Shown: piece by piece, positions 36,286 to 44,787 of the stretch
How the letters are laid out: each line of letters starts with the position of its first letter
Position numbering within the stretch: the stretch's first letter is position 1
NCBI RefSeq assembly: GCF_023716865.1
Contig: NZ_CP092417.1
Location: 5,992,001-6,056,000, forward strand
Direction: 5' to 3'
DNA: 64,000 nucleotides
Source: Endozoicomonas sp. SCSIO W0465
GTDB lineage: Bacteria > Pseudomonadota > Gammaproteobacteria > Pseudomonadales > Endozoicomonadaceae
Program-made: the position numbers and the translations under genes
The notes under the pieces: generated by a model
What the model saw: the letters and a program-made list of their open reading frames with translations, nothing else
What the model was told of the DNA's origin: nothing
Database searches by the model: none

Positions 36286-37999
36286 GAGGCTGTCCGAGAA
36301 CTAGCTATTGAAAAAACGAAAGCTTCAGCATTTTCTTGGCTGATCAAATATTGACCTAAATTTAGCCTGTTTTGGGGTAAAAATTGCGTTTTTTACCCTT
36401 TTGCTTGCCTTTATGCTGCCATTTTAAGCCTTTTTGCTTCTTCAAGACGGATTGATCCCGTTGAAACCGATTTGACAATTTTTTTGAAATTATAAGCACT
36501 GCAGACCAGTGAAAATTCTCCAGCCACTTTTTCCTTACCCCGGACACTGAACCCTCTGAATCCTGAGTTCTTGATTTGGCCAAAAGGCGGTTCCGCAATC
36601 ACCTTGCGACGCTCATAAACCGCTTTGGCCTCTTTGGTTTCCATTTTGCGGTTCATCGCCTGGCGTATGGCTTCGTGGCGGTCTGTGCGAATCACTTTCC
36701 CCGGGTCTTTGTTGTCACCACTGCACCTTTTACGTAACGGGCAATCCCGGCAGATATCTTTACTGACGCGGTAGCTTTTGTGTTTTGCTTTGCTAGCCGT
36801 GTTATAAATCAGCTTCTCACCGGCAGGGCAGGTAAAGCTGTCGTCTGCTTCATGGTAAATAAAATCCGCTTTGACAAACTTTCTGTCAGAGTCTTCCAGT
36901 CCCTCTGTTGCAGGCTTCTCCTGTCGATCCGTAGCCATGTAAGCGTCAATGTTCGCATCATCAAACGCTTGCAGGTTGGGCCCTGAGTAATAGCCATTAT
37001 CCTCACTCATTTTGCCAATGGACGCGTTATCTGTTGCTTCTGCAATGGCTTCAAGTGCAGGCTTTACTTCCTGCTTGTCATTGGCATGCTGGCTGATGTG
37101 CTGGCCAACAATGATACCATTATCGCTGTCGACGCTGATCTGGGCGTTATAACTGTACTGATAGCCACTGCCTTTTTTACCCATGATCCTGGCATCATGA
37201 TCAGCAAAGCTGATTTGCTTTTTGTCGTCTATCGGCTTATCGGGATTCAGGGCCTGTTCCCGTTCTTCAAGCGCTTTTTTGGCCTCCTGGATTTTCTCTA
37301 ACCGTTCCTGCTTGAATTGCAAGTCTTCAGGAATGCTGTAGCCAGTCTCCTGCTGATAAGCATCGTCCTCTTCACTGTCACTGGTTTCGGCTTTTTTAAT
37401 CAGGGCCTCAACTTCAGCCATTAATTCAGCTTCTTTGGCCTTAAGTCGTGCGTAGCTCATGGCCTTATGCTTTGATGAGTCGGCTTTGAATTTGGAACCA
37501 TCAAGAGCGATGTGGCCCAGCGAGGCCATCTGTAGTTCCCGGGCGAGCAGCACGCTCTGTTTGAAACTGCTTTTAAAAAAGGTGGCCTGGTTTTTACGAA
37601 AGTCACTGAGCACCCGGAAATTTGGGCAGTGCTGTTTGGCGATATACATGAAAGCCAAGTCCTGATTGCAGCGCCGTTCAATCTCCCTGGAGCTGAACAC
37701 ACCATGGCTATAGGCATAGATCAGGATCGATATAATCAGTCGTGGGTGGTAGGCATTCTGGCCAAGATGGTGATACTGCTTTTCCACTTCAGAGGTGTCG
37801 ATATGCTTGAAGATATCTTCAAAAACGAAGCAATCATGATCTGGTGGCAGCAGGTCGAAGATGTTCGATGGGAACATCAGGTGCTGGTCAAAATCAGCAG
37901 GGTTATCTTTGAATTTGATTGATGACATCCGTTTCGGCAACAACAAAGTGGGCAGAAGATGCCTGATTATACTTAATCAGGCTATTCTCGGACAGCCTC
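36286..37999 (-). mobile_element. IS1182-family element
   Basis: A 1714-bp element with ends GAGGCTGTCCGAGAA in inverted orientation, flanked on both sides by CTAG (36282-36285 and 38000-38003), a 4-bp palindromic target typical of this group. The CTAG on the right is shared with an adjoining MITE that has almost the same ends. One intact transposase gene is present. Confidence 0.92.
36411..37928 (-). CDS. IS1182-family transposase
   Basis: A transposase of about 505 residues starting MSSIKFKDNPADFDQ (an in-frame ATG at 37946 adds six residues). The N-terminal part has YHPRLIISILIYAYSHGVFS and SSREIERRCNQDLAFMYI, typical of the family. LGHIALDGSKFKADSSKHK holds the first catalytic aspartate, a Lys/Glu-rich coiled coil follows, then KGSGYQYSYNAQISVDSDNG. 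A cysteine cluster (CPAGEKL, CRDCPLRKRC) precedes the last catalytic part FGQIKNSGFRGFSVRGKEKV. The frame is intact. Confidence 0.93.
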   Translation of the reverse strand: MSSIKFKDNPADFDQHLMFPSNIFDLLPPDHDCFVFEDIFKHIDTSEVEKQYHHLGQNAYHPRLIISILIYAYSHGVFSSREIERRCNQDLAFMYIAKQHCPNFRVLSDFRKNQATFFKSSFKQSVLLARELQMASLGHIALDGSKFKADSSKHKAMSYARLKAKEAELMAEVEALIKKAETSDSEEDDAYQQETGYSIPEDLQFKQERLEKIQEAKKALEEREQALNPDKPIDDKKQISFADHDARIMGKKGSGYQYSYNAQISVDSDNGIIVGQHISQHANDKQEVKPALEAIAEATDNASIGKMSEDNGYYSGPNLQAFDDANIDAYMATDRQEKPATEGLEDSDRKFVKADFIYHEADDSFTCPAGEKLIYNTASKAKHKSYRVSKDICRDCPLRKRCSGDNKDPGKVIRTDRHEAIRQAMNRKMETKEAKAVYERRKVIAEPPFGQIKNSGFRGFSVRGKEKVAGEFSLVCSAYNFKKIVKSVSTGSIRLEEAKRLKMAA

Positions 38000-38003
38000 C
38001 TAG

Positions 38004-38163
38004 GAGGCTGACCGAGAATAGACTGCCCTACTGCGGTGGCAGAAAATTGGTCTAAAAAGCCGGAAATTTTTAGCAAATAGAACCACTATTCACGAAAAAT
38101 TTCCGGCTTTTTATCCTCAATTTTCTGCCATCCTCGCTACGGGCGCTATTCTCGGTCAGCCTC
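38004..38163. mobile_element. 160-bp MITE with IS1182-like ends
   Basis: The ends are GAGGCTGACCGAGAATAG in inverted orientation, differing from the adjacent IS1182 ends at essentially one position, and both flanks are CTAG. The interior is a second long inverted repeat: TGGCAGAAAATTG and CAATTTTCTGCCA outside, AAAGCCGGAAATTTTT and AAAAATTTCCGGCTTT inside, around a 24-base loop. It has no coding capacity. The whole can fold into one very long hairpin. It is probably mobilised in trans by an IS1182-type transposase. Confidence 0.88.
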
Positions 38164-38195
38164 CTAGGCAGTGGCTCTTTCTCATGCTGCCAGAT

Positions 38196-38246
38196 CCGTA
38201 TGCATTCCCACGCGGGACCCACAGGGCCTAAAAGCGTGGGAACGAG
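38196..38246. repeat. REP-like palindrome, right copy
   Basis: GTATGCATTCCCACGC and AGCGTGGGAACGAG are the reverse complement arrangement of the repeat at 36202-36234, with about 20 bases of GC-rich loop. The IS1182 and MITE pair sits between the two. Confidence 0.7.
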
Positions 38247-38290
38247 GTGCTTGTGTATGTATAACAACGCTTGGCTGTACTGGATATAGA

Positions 38291-39505
38291 TCATTGTTTA
38301 TATCGGCTGAGGAATCGCTCAAGTTTGCTCATTACCGTTTCCAGGTCTTCTACTCTGGGGAGTGTGATGATGCGCAGATGATCGGGCTCAGGCCAGTTGA
38401 AGGCGGTTCCCTGGACCAGCAGCACCTTTTCCTGAAGAAGAAAATCCAGTACCAGCTTCTCATCATCGTGGATTTTGTGATGTTTAGGGTCGAGTTTGGG
38501 GAACATGTAGAGTGCGCCTTTGGGCTTGGTACAGCTGATCCCTGGTATTTGATCCAGCATTTCCCATGCCCGGTTGCGTTGCTCAAGCAGTCGGCCACCG
38601 GGCAGTATCAGATCATTAATGCTCTGGTAACCGCCTAATGCCGTCTGGATGGCGTGTTGAGCCGGGACGTTAGCGCACAGGCGCATGGAGGCCAGCATCT
38701 CCAGACCTTCCAGGTAGCTTCTGGCATTGTTTTTCGGTCCGGAAACGACCAGCCAGCCAGCCCGGAAGCCGGCAACCCGGTAAGACTTTGACAGGCCGTT
38801 AAAACTGATACACAGCACATCATCTGCCAGGGAAGCCAGGGCGGTATGTTCAACCCCGTCATAGAGAATTTTGTCGTAAATCTCATCAGCAAAGATGATC
38901 AGATCATGTTCTCTGGCCAGTTGCACGATCTCCTTCAGGATTTCGTCCGGATAAACGGCACCGGTCGGGTTATTGGGATTGATAACAACAATACCCCGGG
39001 TCTTGGCGGTAATTTTACTGCGGATATCTTCAATATCCGGATACCAGTCCGACTGTTCGTCCTTACGGTAATGAACAGCACGACCTCCGGAGAGATGGAC
39101 CGCCGCTGTCCATAGAGGGTAGTCCGGAGCCGGAATCAGCATCTCATCGCCGTTATTCAGCAATGCCTGCATGGTCATTACCACCAGCTCGCTGACCCCA
39201 TTGCCGATAATGATGTCTTCAACGGTAATGGGGGGGAATTCCTTCTGCTGGCAATATTGCATGATGGCCTTGCGGGCAGAAAACAGGCCTTTAGAGTCAC
39301 AGTAGCCCTGAGACAGGGGTAAATTGCGGATGACGTCCTGGGTGATCTCATCGGGCGCATCAAAGCCAAACGCTGCGGGATTGCCCGTGTTCAATTTAAT
39401 GACACGATGTCCTTCTTCTTCAAGCCGTTTGGCTTCACGAAGCACGGGACCGCGAATGTCGTAGCAGACATTGTTGAGTTTGGTGGATTTTTCAATATCC
39501 TTCAT
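38291..39505 (-). CDS. alaA: glutamate-pyruvate aminotransferase AlaA
   Basis: A class I PLP aminotransferase making alanine from pyruvate and glutamate. The 404 residues align with E. coli AlaA (405), including the PLP lysine Lys240 in SFNGLSKSYRVAGFRAGW. INPNNPTGAVYP, the cofactor aspartate region FADEIYDKILYDG and the C-terminal LRIITLPRVEDL are also conserved. It is divergent from msrB, with 178 bases between the starts. A second alanine-forming enzyme, AvtA, is encoded 3 kb away. Confidence 0.95.
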   Translation of the reverse strand: MKDIEKSTKLNNVCYDIRGPVLREAKRLEEEGHRVIKLNTGNPAAFGFDAPDEITQDVIRNLPLSQGYCDSKGLFSARKAIMQYCQQKEFPPITVEDIIIGNGVSELVVMTMQALLNNGDEMLIPAPDYPLWTAAVHLSGGRAVHYRKDEQSDWYPDIEDIRSKITAKTRGIVVINPNNPTGAVYPDEILKEIVQLAREHDLIIFADEIYDKILYDGVEHTALASLADDVLCISFNGLSKSYRVAGFRAGWLVVSGPKNNARSYLEGLEMLASMRLCANVPAQHAIQTALGGYQSINDLILPGGRLLEQRNRAWEMLDQIPGISCTKPKGALYMFPKLDPKHHKIHDDEKLVLDFLLQEKVLLVQGTAFNWPEPDHLRIITLPRVEDLETVMSKLERFLSRYKQ

Positions 39506-39683
39506 GGATGTCTTACCGATGGTTTCAGATGTTGTTAGTCTTGCCGCACGGCATTATGAATTGATCTGCCGGGAGTTGCACTAGTGTGGATCGTTTTTAT
39601 TTGGGCAGTTATCCTGATTGATGTGAGACCGTTCCCGACAGTCTCTGTTTGCTGATGAAAGTGAAAAAAGAGGGCTGTAAGTA

Positions 39684-40073
39684 ATGAAAGATAAAAAGTC
39701 AGATGAACAGTGGCGGGAAGTGCTGACCGATGAACAGTACTATGTGTGCCGTGAAAAGGGGACTGAGCGACCTTTTACCGGCGAATATAACGTATTTGAG
39801 AAAGAGGGGGTGTTTCACTGTGTTTGCTGCCAGCAACAGCTGTTTGACTCATCGGTAAAATTTGATGCAGGATGTGGGTGGCCAAGTTTCTATCAGGCCA
39901 TCGACAGTGAGGCGGTTACTCTACAGGAAGACAGCAGTCTGGGCATGGAGCGTACTGAAGTCCTTTGTTCTAATTGCGGTGCCCATCTGGGGCATGTGTT
40001 TCCGGATGGGCCGGAACCTTCCGGTCTGCGATATTGTATAAACTCGGTGGCGATGAAGTTTAAAGACCTGTAG
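39684..40073 (+). CDS. msrB: peptide methionine-(R)-S-oxide reductase
   Basis: Repairs methionine-R-sulfoxide in oxidised proteins, using thioredoxin. The 129-residue protein has the catalytic Cys118 in RYCINSVAMKF. It also has the zinc-binding pairs, one in FHCVCCQQQLF (Cys46 and Cys49 as the likely pair) and Cys95/Cys98 in CSNCGAHLGHVF, plus the signature GCGWPSFY. It starts MKDKKSDEQWREVL. It stands alone, and an IS lies just downstream. Confidence 0.96.
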   Translation: MKDKKSDEQWREVLTDEQYYVCREKGTERPFTGEYNVFEKEGVFHCVCCQQQLFDSSVKFDAGCGWPSFYQAIDSEAVTLQEDSSLGMERTEVLCSNCGAHLGHVFPDGPEPSGLRYCINSVAMKFKDL

Positions 40074-40145
40074 GGGGTATCTGTCTCAAGGTGTGGCTGG
40101 TGTGGCTGTTTTTTGGCACTGAATGGTATGTTTATATATTCACTC

Positions 40146-41247
40146 AAGTTACGCACCTTGCTGAAAATCAGCCATTATTGGTGGCATGAAAAATGATCTC
40201 ATAGAACTTTATTCTGACTACCTGTTGTCGTCGTCTGGGAAGACCACTGCAACGGGAGTGTCAGAGCTTTTGGATAATGTCTACAGTCATGACCAATTCA
40301 CCCGATTGCTTTCAAACAATGAGTTTACCAGTCGTGACTTATGGCTTTACGTTAAACCCGTCGTGCGACAGGTTGAGTGCAGTGATGGGGTTTTGATCTT
40401 TGACGATACGATTCAGGAAAAGCAGTTCAGCAAAGAGAATGCCCTGAACACCTGGCATTTTGATCATACAAAAAATCGCACCGTGAAAGGTATAAATCTG
40501 CTCAATGCACACTACCATGCCGGAGATGCGTCGATTCCTGTCGCCTATAAATTGATCGAGAAAACCATCCTGTACACCGACTTGAAGACAAAAAAGGTAA
40601 GACGATATGCAGAGCAAACCAAAAATGAAATGATGCGGGAGATGCTGATGATTTGCTGCCATAACCAGCTTATGTTCCGCTATGTCCTTGCAGATAGCTG
40701 GTTTTGCTCAAACGACAATATGATGTTTATTCGACACGACTGTAATAAACATTTCCTGATGGCGATGAAGTCAAACCGCAAGGTATCCCTCAGTCTGGAC
40801 GACAAATTACAAGGCCGTTCACAGCGTATAGATACTGTTGATTTTTCAGAAGATAAGCCTGTACAAGGGTGGATAGCAGGTGTCGATTTCCCTGTTCTGC
40901 TATACCGTCAGGTCTTTAAAAACAAAGACGGAAGCACAGGCATTCTCTATCTGGTTTGCAGCGATCTTGACTGTGATGCCGAGACTCTCAAGGCAATCTA
41001 CGAGAAACGGTGGAAAGTCGAGGTCTTCCATAAAACGCTGAAATCGAATGCGTCAATGGCCAAGTCACCGGCGCATACTGTGAGAACACAGAGTAATCAT
41101 ATCTTTCTTTCAATTTACTCAGCCTTCAGGTTGGAAGTATTGTCATTGAAAGTAAATCTGAATCACTTTCAGCTCAGAGCCAAAATCTATATGGCAGGGC
41201 TGAAAGCTTCGTTGGGGCAGCTGAGAGAGCTGTTAGCTGCGTAACTT
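40146..41247 (+). mobile_element. insertion sequence with AAGTTACGCA ends
   Basis: AAGTTACGCA at 40146-40155 and its complement TGCGTAACTT at 41238-41247 bound a complete transposase gene whose stop lies inside the right repeat. The exact outer ends and the target duplication could not be fixed by eye. ATATTCA occurs near both flanks but not at equal distances. Size is about 1.1 kb. Confidence 0.75.
40186..41244 (+). CDS. DDE transposase, IS4-superfamily
   Basis: A 352-residue transposase. GVLIFDDTIQEKQFS and YVLADSWFCSNDNM hold the first two catalytic aspartates, and IYEKRWKVEVFHKTLKS is the Y-x-x-RW-x-VE-x-FHK motif with the glutamate. It is distantly related in layout to the transposase of the nested element at 27760-28871 but clearly a different lineage. 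The frame is intact. The family name needs a database comparison. Confidence 0.85.
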   Translation: MKNDLIELYSDYLLSSSGKTTATGVSELLDNVYSHDQFTRLLSNNEFTSRDLWLYVKPVVRQVECSDGVLIFDDTIQEKQFSKENALNTWHFDHTKNRTVKGINLLNAHYHAGDASIPVAYKLIEKTILYTDLKTKKVRRYAEQTKNEMMREMLMICCHNQLMFRYVLADSWFCSNDNMMFIRHDCNKHFLMAMKSNRKVSLSLDDKLQGRSQRIDTVDFSEDKPVQGWIAGVDFPVLLYRQVFKNKDGSTGILYLVCSDLDCDAETLKAIYEKRWKVEVFHKTLKSNASMAKSPAHTVRTQSNHIFLSIYSAFRLEVLSLKVNLNHFQLRAKIYMAGLKASLGQLRELLAA

Positions 41248-41371
41248 CAGATATTCAGATTATTGACCATTAATACATCAATCCCTGGCAACAGAAAAAC
41301 ACCCATTTTCCGTTGGGTTCTGGCAGGTTTTTTTTAAGTCATAACATGGGTTTAAAGAATGGAGGGGGGGG

Positions 41372-41400
41372 TTGACTCTGTGACAGGGGTTAATTATTAT
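41372..41400 (+). promoter_or_regulatory. sigma-70-type promoter of tRNA-Glu
   Basis: TTGACT at 41372-41377 and TATTAT at 41395-41400 are separated by exactly 17 bases. The predicted start near 41407 is 27 bases before the tRNA, followed by a GC-rich discriminator-like segment. Confidence 0.75.
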
Positions 41401-41433
41401 ACGCATCCGCTGCAGCAATGTGCGAAGATTTGC

Positions 41434-41509
41434 GTCCCCTTCGTCTAGTGGCCTAGGACACCGCCCTTTCACGGCGGTAACAGGGGTTCGAGTCCCCTAG
41501 GGGACGCCA
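41434..41509 (+). tRNA. tRNA-Glu (anticodon TTC)
   Basis: A 76-base cloverleaf with encoded CCA. The acceptor stem GTCCCCT pairs with AGGGGAC. The anticodon stem CCGCC/GGCGG holds the loop CTTTCAC with anticodon TTC. The T arm AGGGGTTCGAGTCCCCT has its consensus TTCGA. No rRNA genes are adjacent, so this is a solitary tRNA gene. No clear terminator follows. Confidence 0.97.
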
Positions 41510-41588
41510 AATAATCCAAGTATATATCTCTTCCAGCTACTCTTAGCTCATCCTCTGAATGGTCATCTGGCGATTTATCGTCTGGTTT

Positions 41589-41825
41589 TCATCCCGGTTG
41601 TTGGCCTTCTTTAATCTGCTTCTGTTTATCATCGTATTCGACCCTGTCTTCCACTGTCTGATCATCATGTTCACAGTTCAATGGTGAGGATTGTGCTTCG
41701 TAGTCCTCCGATAACTCGCTATCAGGAAAAGCGGAATCCGCATAGGCTGACAGGCCAGCAAAGAACATTAAAACAAGAGCTATTGTGGCACCAAGCTTGT
41801 CCAGAAAAGAAGTCAGCAAATGCAT
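41589..41825 (-). CDS. small secreted or lipoprotein-like acidic protein
   Basis: A 78-residue protein starting MHLLTSFLDKLGATIALVLM with GGAG 7 bases upstream. The hydrophobic stretch ending FFAGLSAYA looks like a signal peptide, with cleavage likely before DSAFPDSE. The mature part is short and very acidic (SELSEDYEAQ, EHDDQTVEDRVEYDDKQ), suggesting a periplasmic or secreted charged peptide. The longer upstream extension of this frame is antisense to avtA and is not credible. The family is not recognised. Confidence 0.6.
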   Translation of the reverse strand: MHLLTSFLDKLGATIALVLMFFAGLSAYADSAFPDSELSEDYEAQSSPLNCEHDDQTVEDRVEYDDKQKQIKEGQQPG

Positions 41826-42075
41826 TTCCGTACTCCAGATACCGTTTACCTGATCGGGTGATAACTCATCAATGGCAGGAATAAAGTAAAGGCGAAAAAC
41901 GTAGTGCCTAACATAGCAGAGTCTGAAAGAGTAGCGGGTCGTTTGGGCGATGCCCCGGTAAATACAACCATTGACGAATATCCCGCTGATGAGACTTTGG
42001 GCTGTAGACAGCCTCTTTTCATCATTATATAACTGCACTTTCATTATCCGATGACCAGAATAATCAGGGGTAAGC

Positions 42076-43326
42076 ATGAAGCTTTCTGCCTTTGGCGAAA
42101 AATTCACCAGCCATTCCGGCATCCTCTCTTTAATGGATGATCTGGGCAATGCCCTCGCCGATGGTAAAGATATGATTATGATGGGCGGTGGTAATCCGGC
42201 CCATATCCCCGAAGTAGAAGCCGTATTCAGGCAGCGACTGCGCAAAATTACCGAGAGTCAGACGGAGTTTACCCGGCTGGTGGGTACCTACGATCCTCCC
42301 CAGGGAGAAAAAGACTTTGTCCGTGAGATGGCTGCTTTTCTTAATCGTCAGTTTGGCTGGCAGCTGACACAAAGCAATATTGCCTTGTCCAATGGCAGTC
42401 AGGCCGCTTTTTTTATGCTGTTCAATATGTTTGCCGGCACTTATGGCGATGGCAGGCATAAGCGCATTCAGTTACCGCTGGCACCGGAATATATTGGTTA
42501 TGCAGATGCCGGGCTGAGCGATAACTTTTTTGCTGCCAATAAACCGGAAATTGATCACCTGGATCAGCATACATTTAAGTATCGGGTCGATTTTCAGGAG
42601 TTGGTGATTGATGAAAGCATTGGTGCGATTTGCGTATCACGGCCAACCAATCCCACGGGTAATGTGCTGACTGACCGGGAGATTGAGCGGCTTGATAGTC
42701 TGGCCCTGCAGCATGATATTCCCATGATTATTGATGGCGCTTACGGCACACCGTTCCCAAGGTTGATTTTTACCGAGGCGACCCCTCGCTGGAATGAGCA
42801 CACCATTCTTTGTCTGAGCCTTTCCAAACTGGGGCTTCCAGCGGTCAGAACCGGTATTGTCATTGCCAATGAGCAGGTTATCAGAGCACTGTCTGGTATC
42901 AATGCCATTATGAATCTTGCGCCAAACAGTACCGGCAGCCTGCTGGCACTGGATATGATCCGGGATGACAGCATTAACCAGCTTTGTGAGCATGTGATTC
43001 GTCCTTACTATCAGGAGAAGGCCCGGTTTGCTGTGAATTGCCTGAAAGAGAAACTGGGTGATATTCCCTGGCATGTTCATAAACCGGAAGGGGCCATGTT
43101 TCTCTGGCTATGGTTTGAAGGCTTGCCTGTCTCCAGTCTTGAGCTGTATGAACGACTGAAGGCAAGAAACGTGCTGGTGGTTTCCGGACATTACTTCTTC
43201 CCGGGTATAGACGATGACTGGCCCCATAAGCATGAATGCCTCAGGCTGACCTATACCCGTGATCGTCAAGACGTTGATAAGGGTCTTGCCATTCTGGCAG
43301 AAGAAGTACTCAAACTTTACAGGTAA
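42076..43326 (+). CDS. avtA: valine-pyruvate aminotransferase
   Basis: Exchanges the amino group between valine or alanine and their keto acids. The 416 residues match E. coli AvtA (417). The PLP lysine is Lys251 in LCLSLSKLGLPAVRTG. MMGGGNPAHIPEVEAVF, LSNGSQAAFFMLFN, SRPTNPTGNVLTD and the cofactor aspartate region IIDGAYGTPFP are all as expected. It is followed after 4 bases by pxpA and is probably the first gene of an avtA-pxpABC transcript, an unusual pairing. Confidence 0.95.
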   Translation: MKLSAFGEKFTSHSGILSLMDDLGNALADGKDMIMMGGGNPAHIPEVEAVFRQRLRKITESQTEFTRLVGTYDPPQGEKDFVREMAAFLNRQFGWQLTQSNIALSNGSQAAFFMLFNMFAGTYGDGRHKRIQLPLAPEYIGYADAGLSDNFFAANKPEIDHLDQHTFKYRVDFQELVIDESIGAICVSRPTNPTGNVLTDREIERLDSLALQHDIPMIIDGAYGTPFPRLIFTEATPRWNEHTILCLSLSKLGLPAVRTGIVIANEQVIRALSGINAIMNLAPNSTGSLLALDMIRDDSINQLCEHVIRPYYQEKARFAVNCLKEKLGDIPWHVHKPEGAMFLWLWFEGLPVSSLELYERLKARNVLVVSGHYFFPGIDDDWPHKHECLRLTYTRDRQDVDKGLAILAEEVLKLYR

Positions 43327-43330
43327 ACCC

Positions 43331-44074
43331 GTGCAGCTGAATTGTGATATGGGGGAGAGTTTTGGCCCCTGGCAAATGGGAAACGACCAGGCGGTTATGC
43401 CATGGATTGATATGGCCAATATAGCCTGCGGCTTTCACGCTTCTGACCCGGATATCATGAGTGATACCGTGAAACAGGCGGTAGACTGTGGTGTCACTGT
43501 CGGGGCCCATCCCGGGTATAATGACAAGACAGGGTTTGGTCGTCGACCTATTCCCCACGCCCCTGAAAGTATCACGCAACTGGTGGCTTACCAGGTTGGC
43601 GCACTGGATGCTATCTGTCAGCAGCATGGCACCCGGGTAAAGTACATTAAACCTCATGGCGCCCTATATCATGAGATGATGAATAACCCTGATGTATTTG
43701 AAGCGATGGTGATTGCGGCAGCCAGCATGGATATCAAGCCTGCTCTCATGATTCAGGCCCTGAGCAATAATAAGCCACAAAAAAAGACAGCAGACAGGTA
43801 TCGGGTGCCACTGATTTATGAAGCCTATGCAGACAGGGCTTATGATGATCATGGCATGCTGGTGTCGAGATCCTTGCCAGGTGCTGTTCACCGAGATTCG
43901 GCTCTGATCCTTGAGCAGACCAGGTGTTTACTCTCAGGAGAGGTTAGCACCATCAGCGGCAAACGGCTGAAACTGAAAGCCGATAGTTTGTGTGTTCATG
44001 GTGATAATCTTGATGCCATCGCTTTGGTCCAACAGATTCGGCAGCTTGTCATGTCAGCAGACTCAGGGCCATGA
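43331..44074 (+). CDS. pxpA: 5-oxoprolinase subunit A (LamB/YcsF family)
   Basis: Part of the ATP-dependent PxpABC enzyme that opens 5-oxoproline (pyroglutamate) to glutamate. I take the GTG at 43331 as the start because the family's first strand, QLNCDMGESFGPW, follows immediately. The frame upstream overlaps avtA. Other motifs are MANIACGFHASDP, GAHPGYNDKTGFGRR and KYIKPHGALYH. The length is 247 residues, as usual. Its stop overlaps the start of pxpB (ATGA), implying coupled translation. Confidence 0.95.
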   Translation: MQLNCDMGESFGPWQMGNDQAVMPWIDMANIACGFHASDPDIMSDTVKQAVDCGVTVGAHPGYNDKTGFGRRPIPHAPESITQLVAYQVGALDAICQQHGTRVKYIKPHGALYHEMMNNPDVFEAMVIAAASMDIKPALMIQALSNNKPQKKTADRYRVPLIYEAYADRAYDDHGMLVSRSLPGAVHRDSALILEQTRCLLSGEVSTISGKRLKLKADSLCVHGDNLDAIALVQQIRQLVMSADSGP

Positions 44075-44787
44075 TGGATATCCGGCCTGTCTCAGAAACG
44101 GCGTTGATCATACAGCTGGGTGATCATATTGATACTCAGCTTGCGGTAAAAATAGGCGGTTTGGCTGACCATATCAGGACTCGCTTTGCGTCAGAGCTCA
44201 TTGAAGTTATTCCTTCTTATACGACCATCTATATCCAGTACCACCCTCTGAAAACAGATTTCATGGCATTGGCAAGCAGGCTGCAGGGACTGATTACTGC
44301 TTTTTTCCTGTCTGGTGATCAAGGTAATAGTTCCCCTGAGGTGAGCAAGATAATCACCATACCCGTTTATTACAGTCCGGAGACGGGTCCGGATTTATCC
44401 GAGATTGCTCAACTTCATAACTGCACAGTGCAAGAGGTTATCCAGATTCACAGTCAGTCGACTTATATCGTCTGTGCTATCGGTTTCAGCCCCGGTTTTG
44501 CTTTTCTGGGGTCAGTTGCTCCTACTATTGCAACGCCAAGAAAAATCGAGCCAAGAAAAATGCTGCCAGCGGGAAGTGTGGGGATTGCAGGGCAGCAAAC
44601 AGCAGTCTATCCAACCGACTCTCCCGGAGGTTGGCAAATTATTGGGAATTGTCCGGTTTCTCTGATTGACTTTGCCAGGACGCCCATGTCGCCTTTTTCG
44701 GTTGGTCTGTCTGTACAGTTTCAGCCCATATCACGGGATGAGTTTTTTCAGCTTGGGGGCACTTTGTGGTCGCACTGGAAGTCATAG
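44071..44787 (+). CDS. pxpB: 5-oxoprolinase subunit B (KipI family)
   Basis: A 238-residue partner of PxpC. The cyclophilin-like domain motifs CAIGFSPGFAFLG, RKMLPAGSVGIAG and TAVYPTDSPGGWQIIG are clear, and the N-terminal part has IRPVSETALIIQLGD. In Bacillus the homologue KipI inhibits a sporulation kinase, but in proteobacteria with all three genes the 5-oxoprolinase role applies. It overlaps pxpA by 4 bases and pxpC by 22. Confidence 0.94.
   Translation: MMDIRPVSETALIIQLGDHIDTQLAVKIGGLADHIRTRFASELIEVIPSYTTIYIQYHPLKTDFMALASRLQGLITAFFLSGDQGNSSPEVSKIITIPVYYSPETGPDLSEIAQLHNCTVQEVIQIHSQSTYIVCAIGFSPGFAFLGSVAPTIATPRKIEPRKMLPAGSVGIAGQQTAVYPTDSPGGWQIIGNCPVSLIDFARTPMSPFSVGLSVQFQPISRDEFFQLGGTLWSHWKS

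Noticed and set aside
41826..42245. N-terminal extension of the minus-strand ORF ending at 41589
   Set aside because: It is antisense to the avtA N-terminus and has no ribosome binding site. The internal ATG at 41825 has both a GGAG and a signal peptide.
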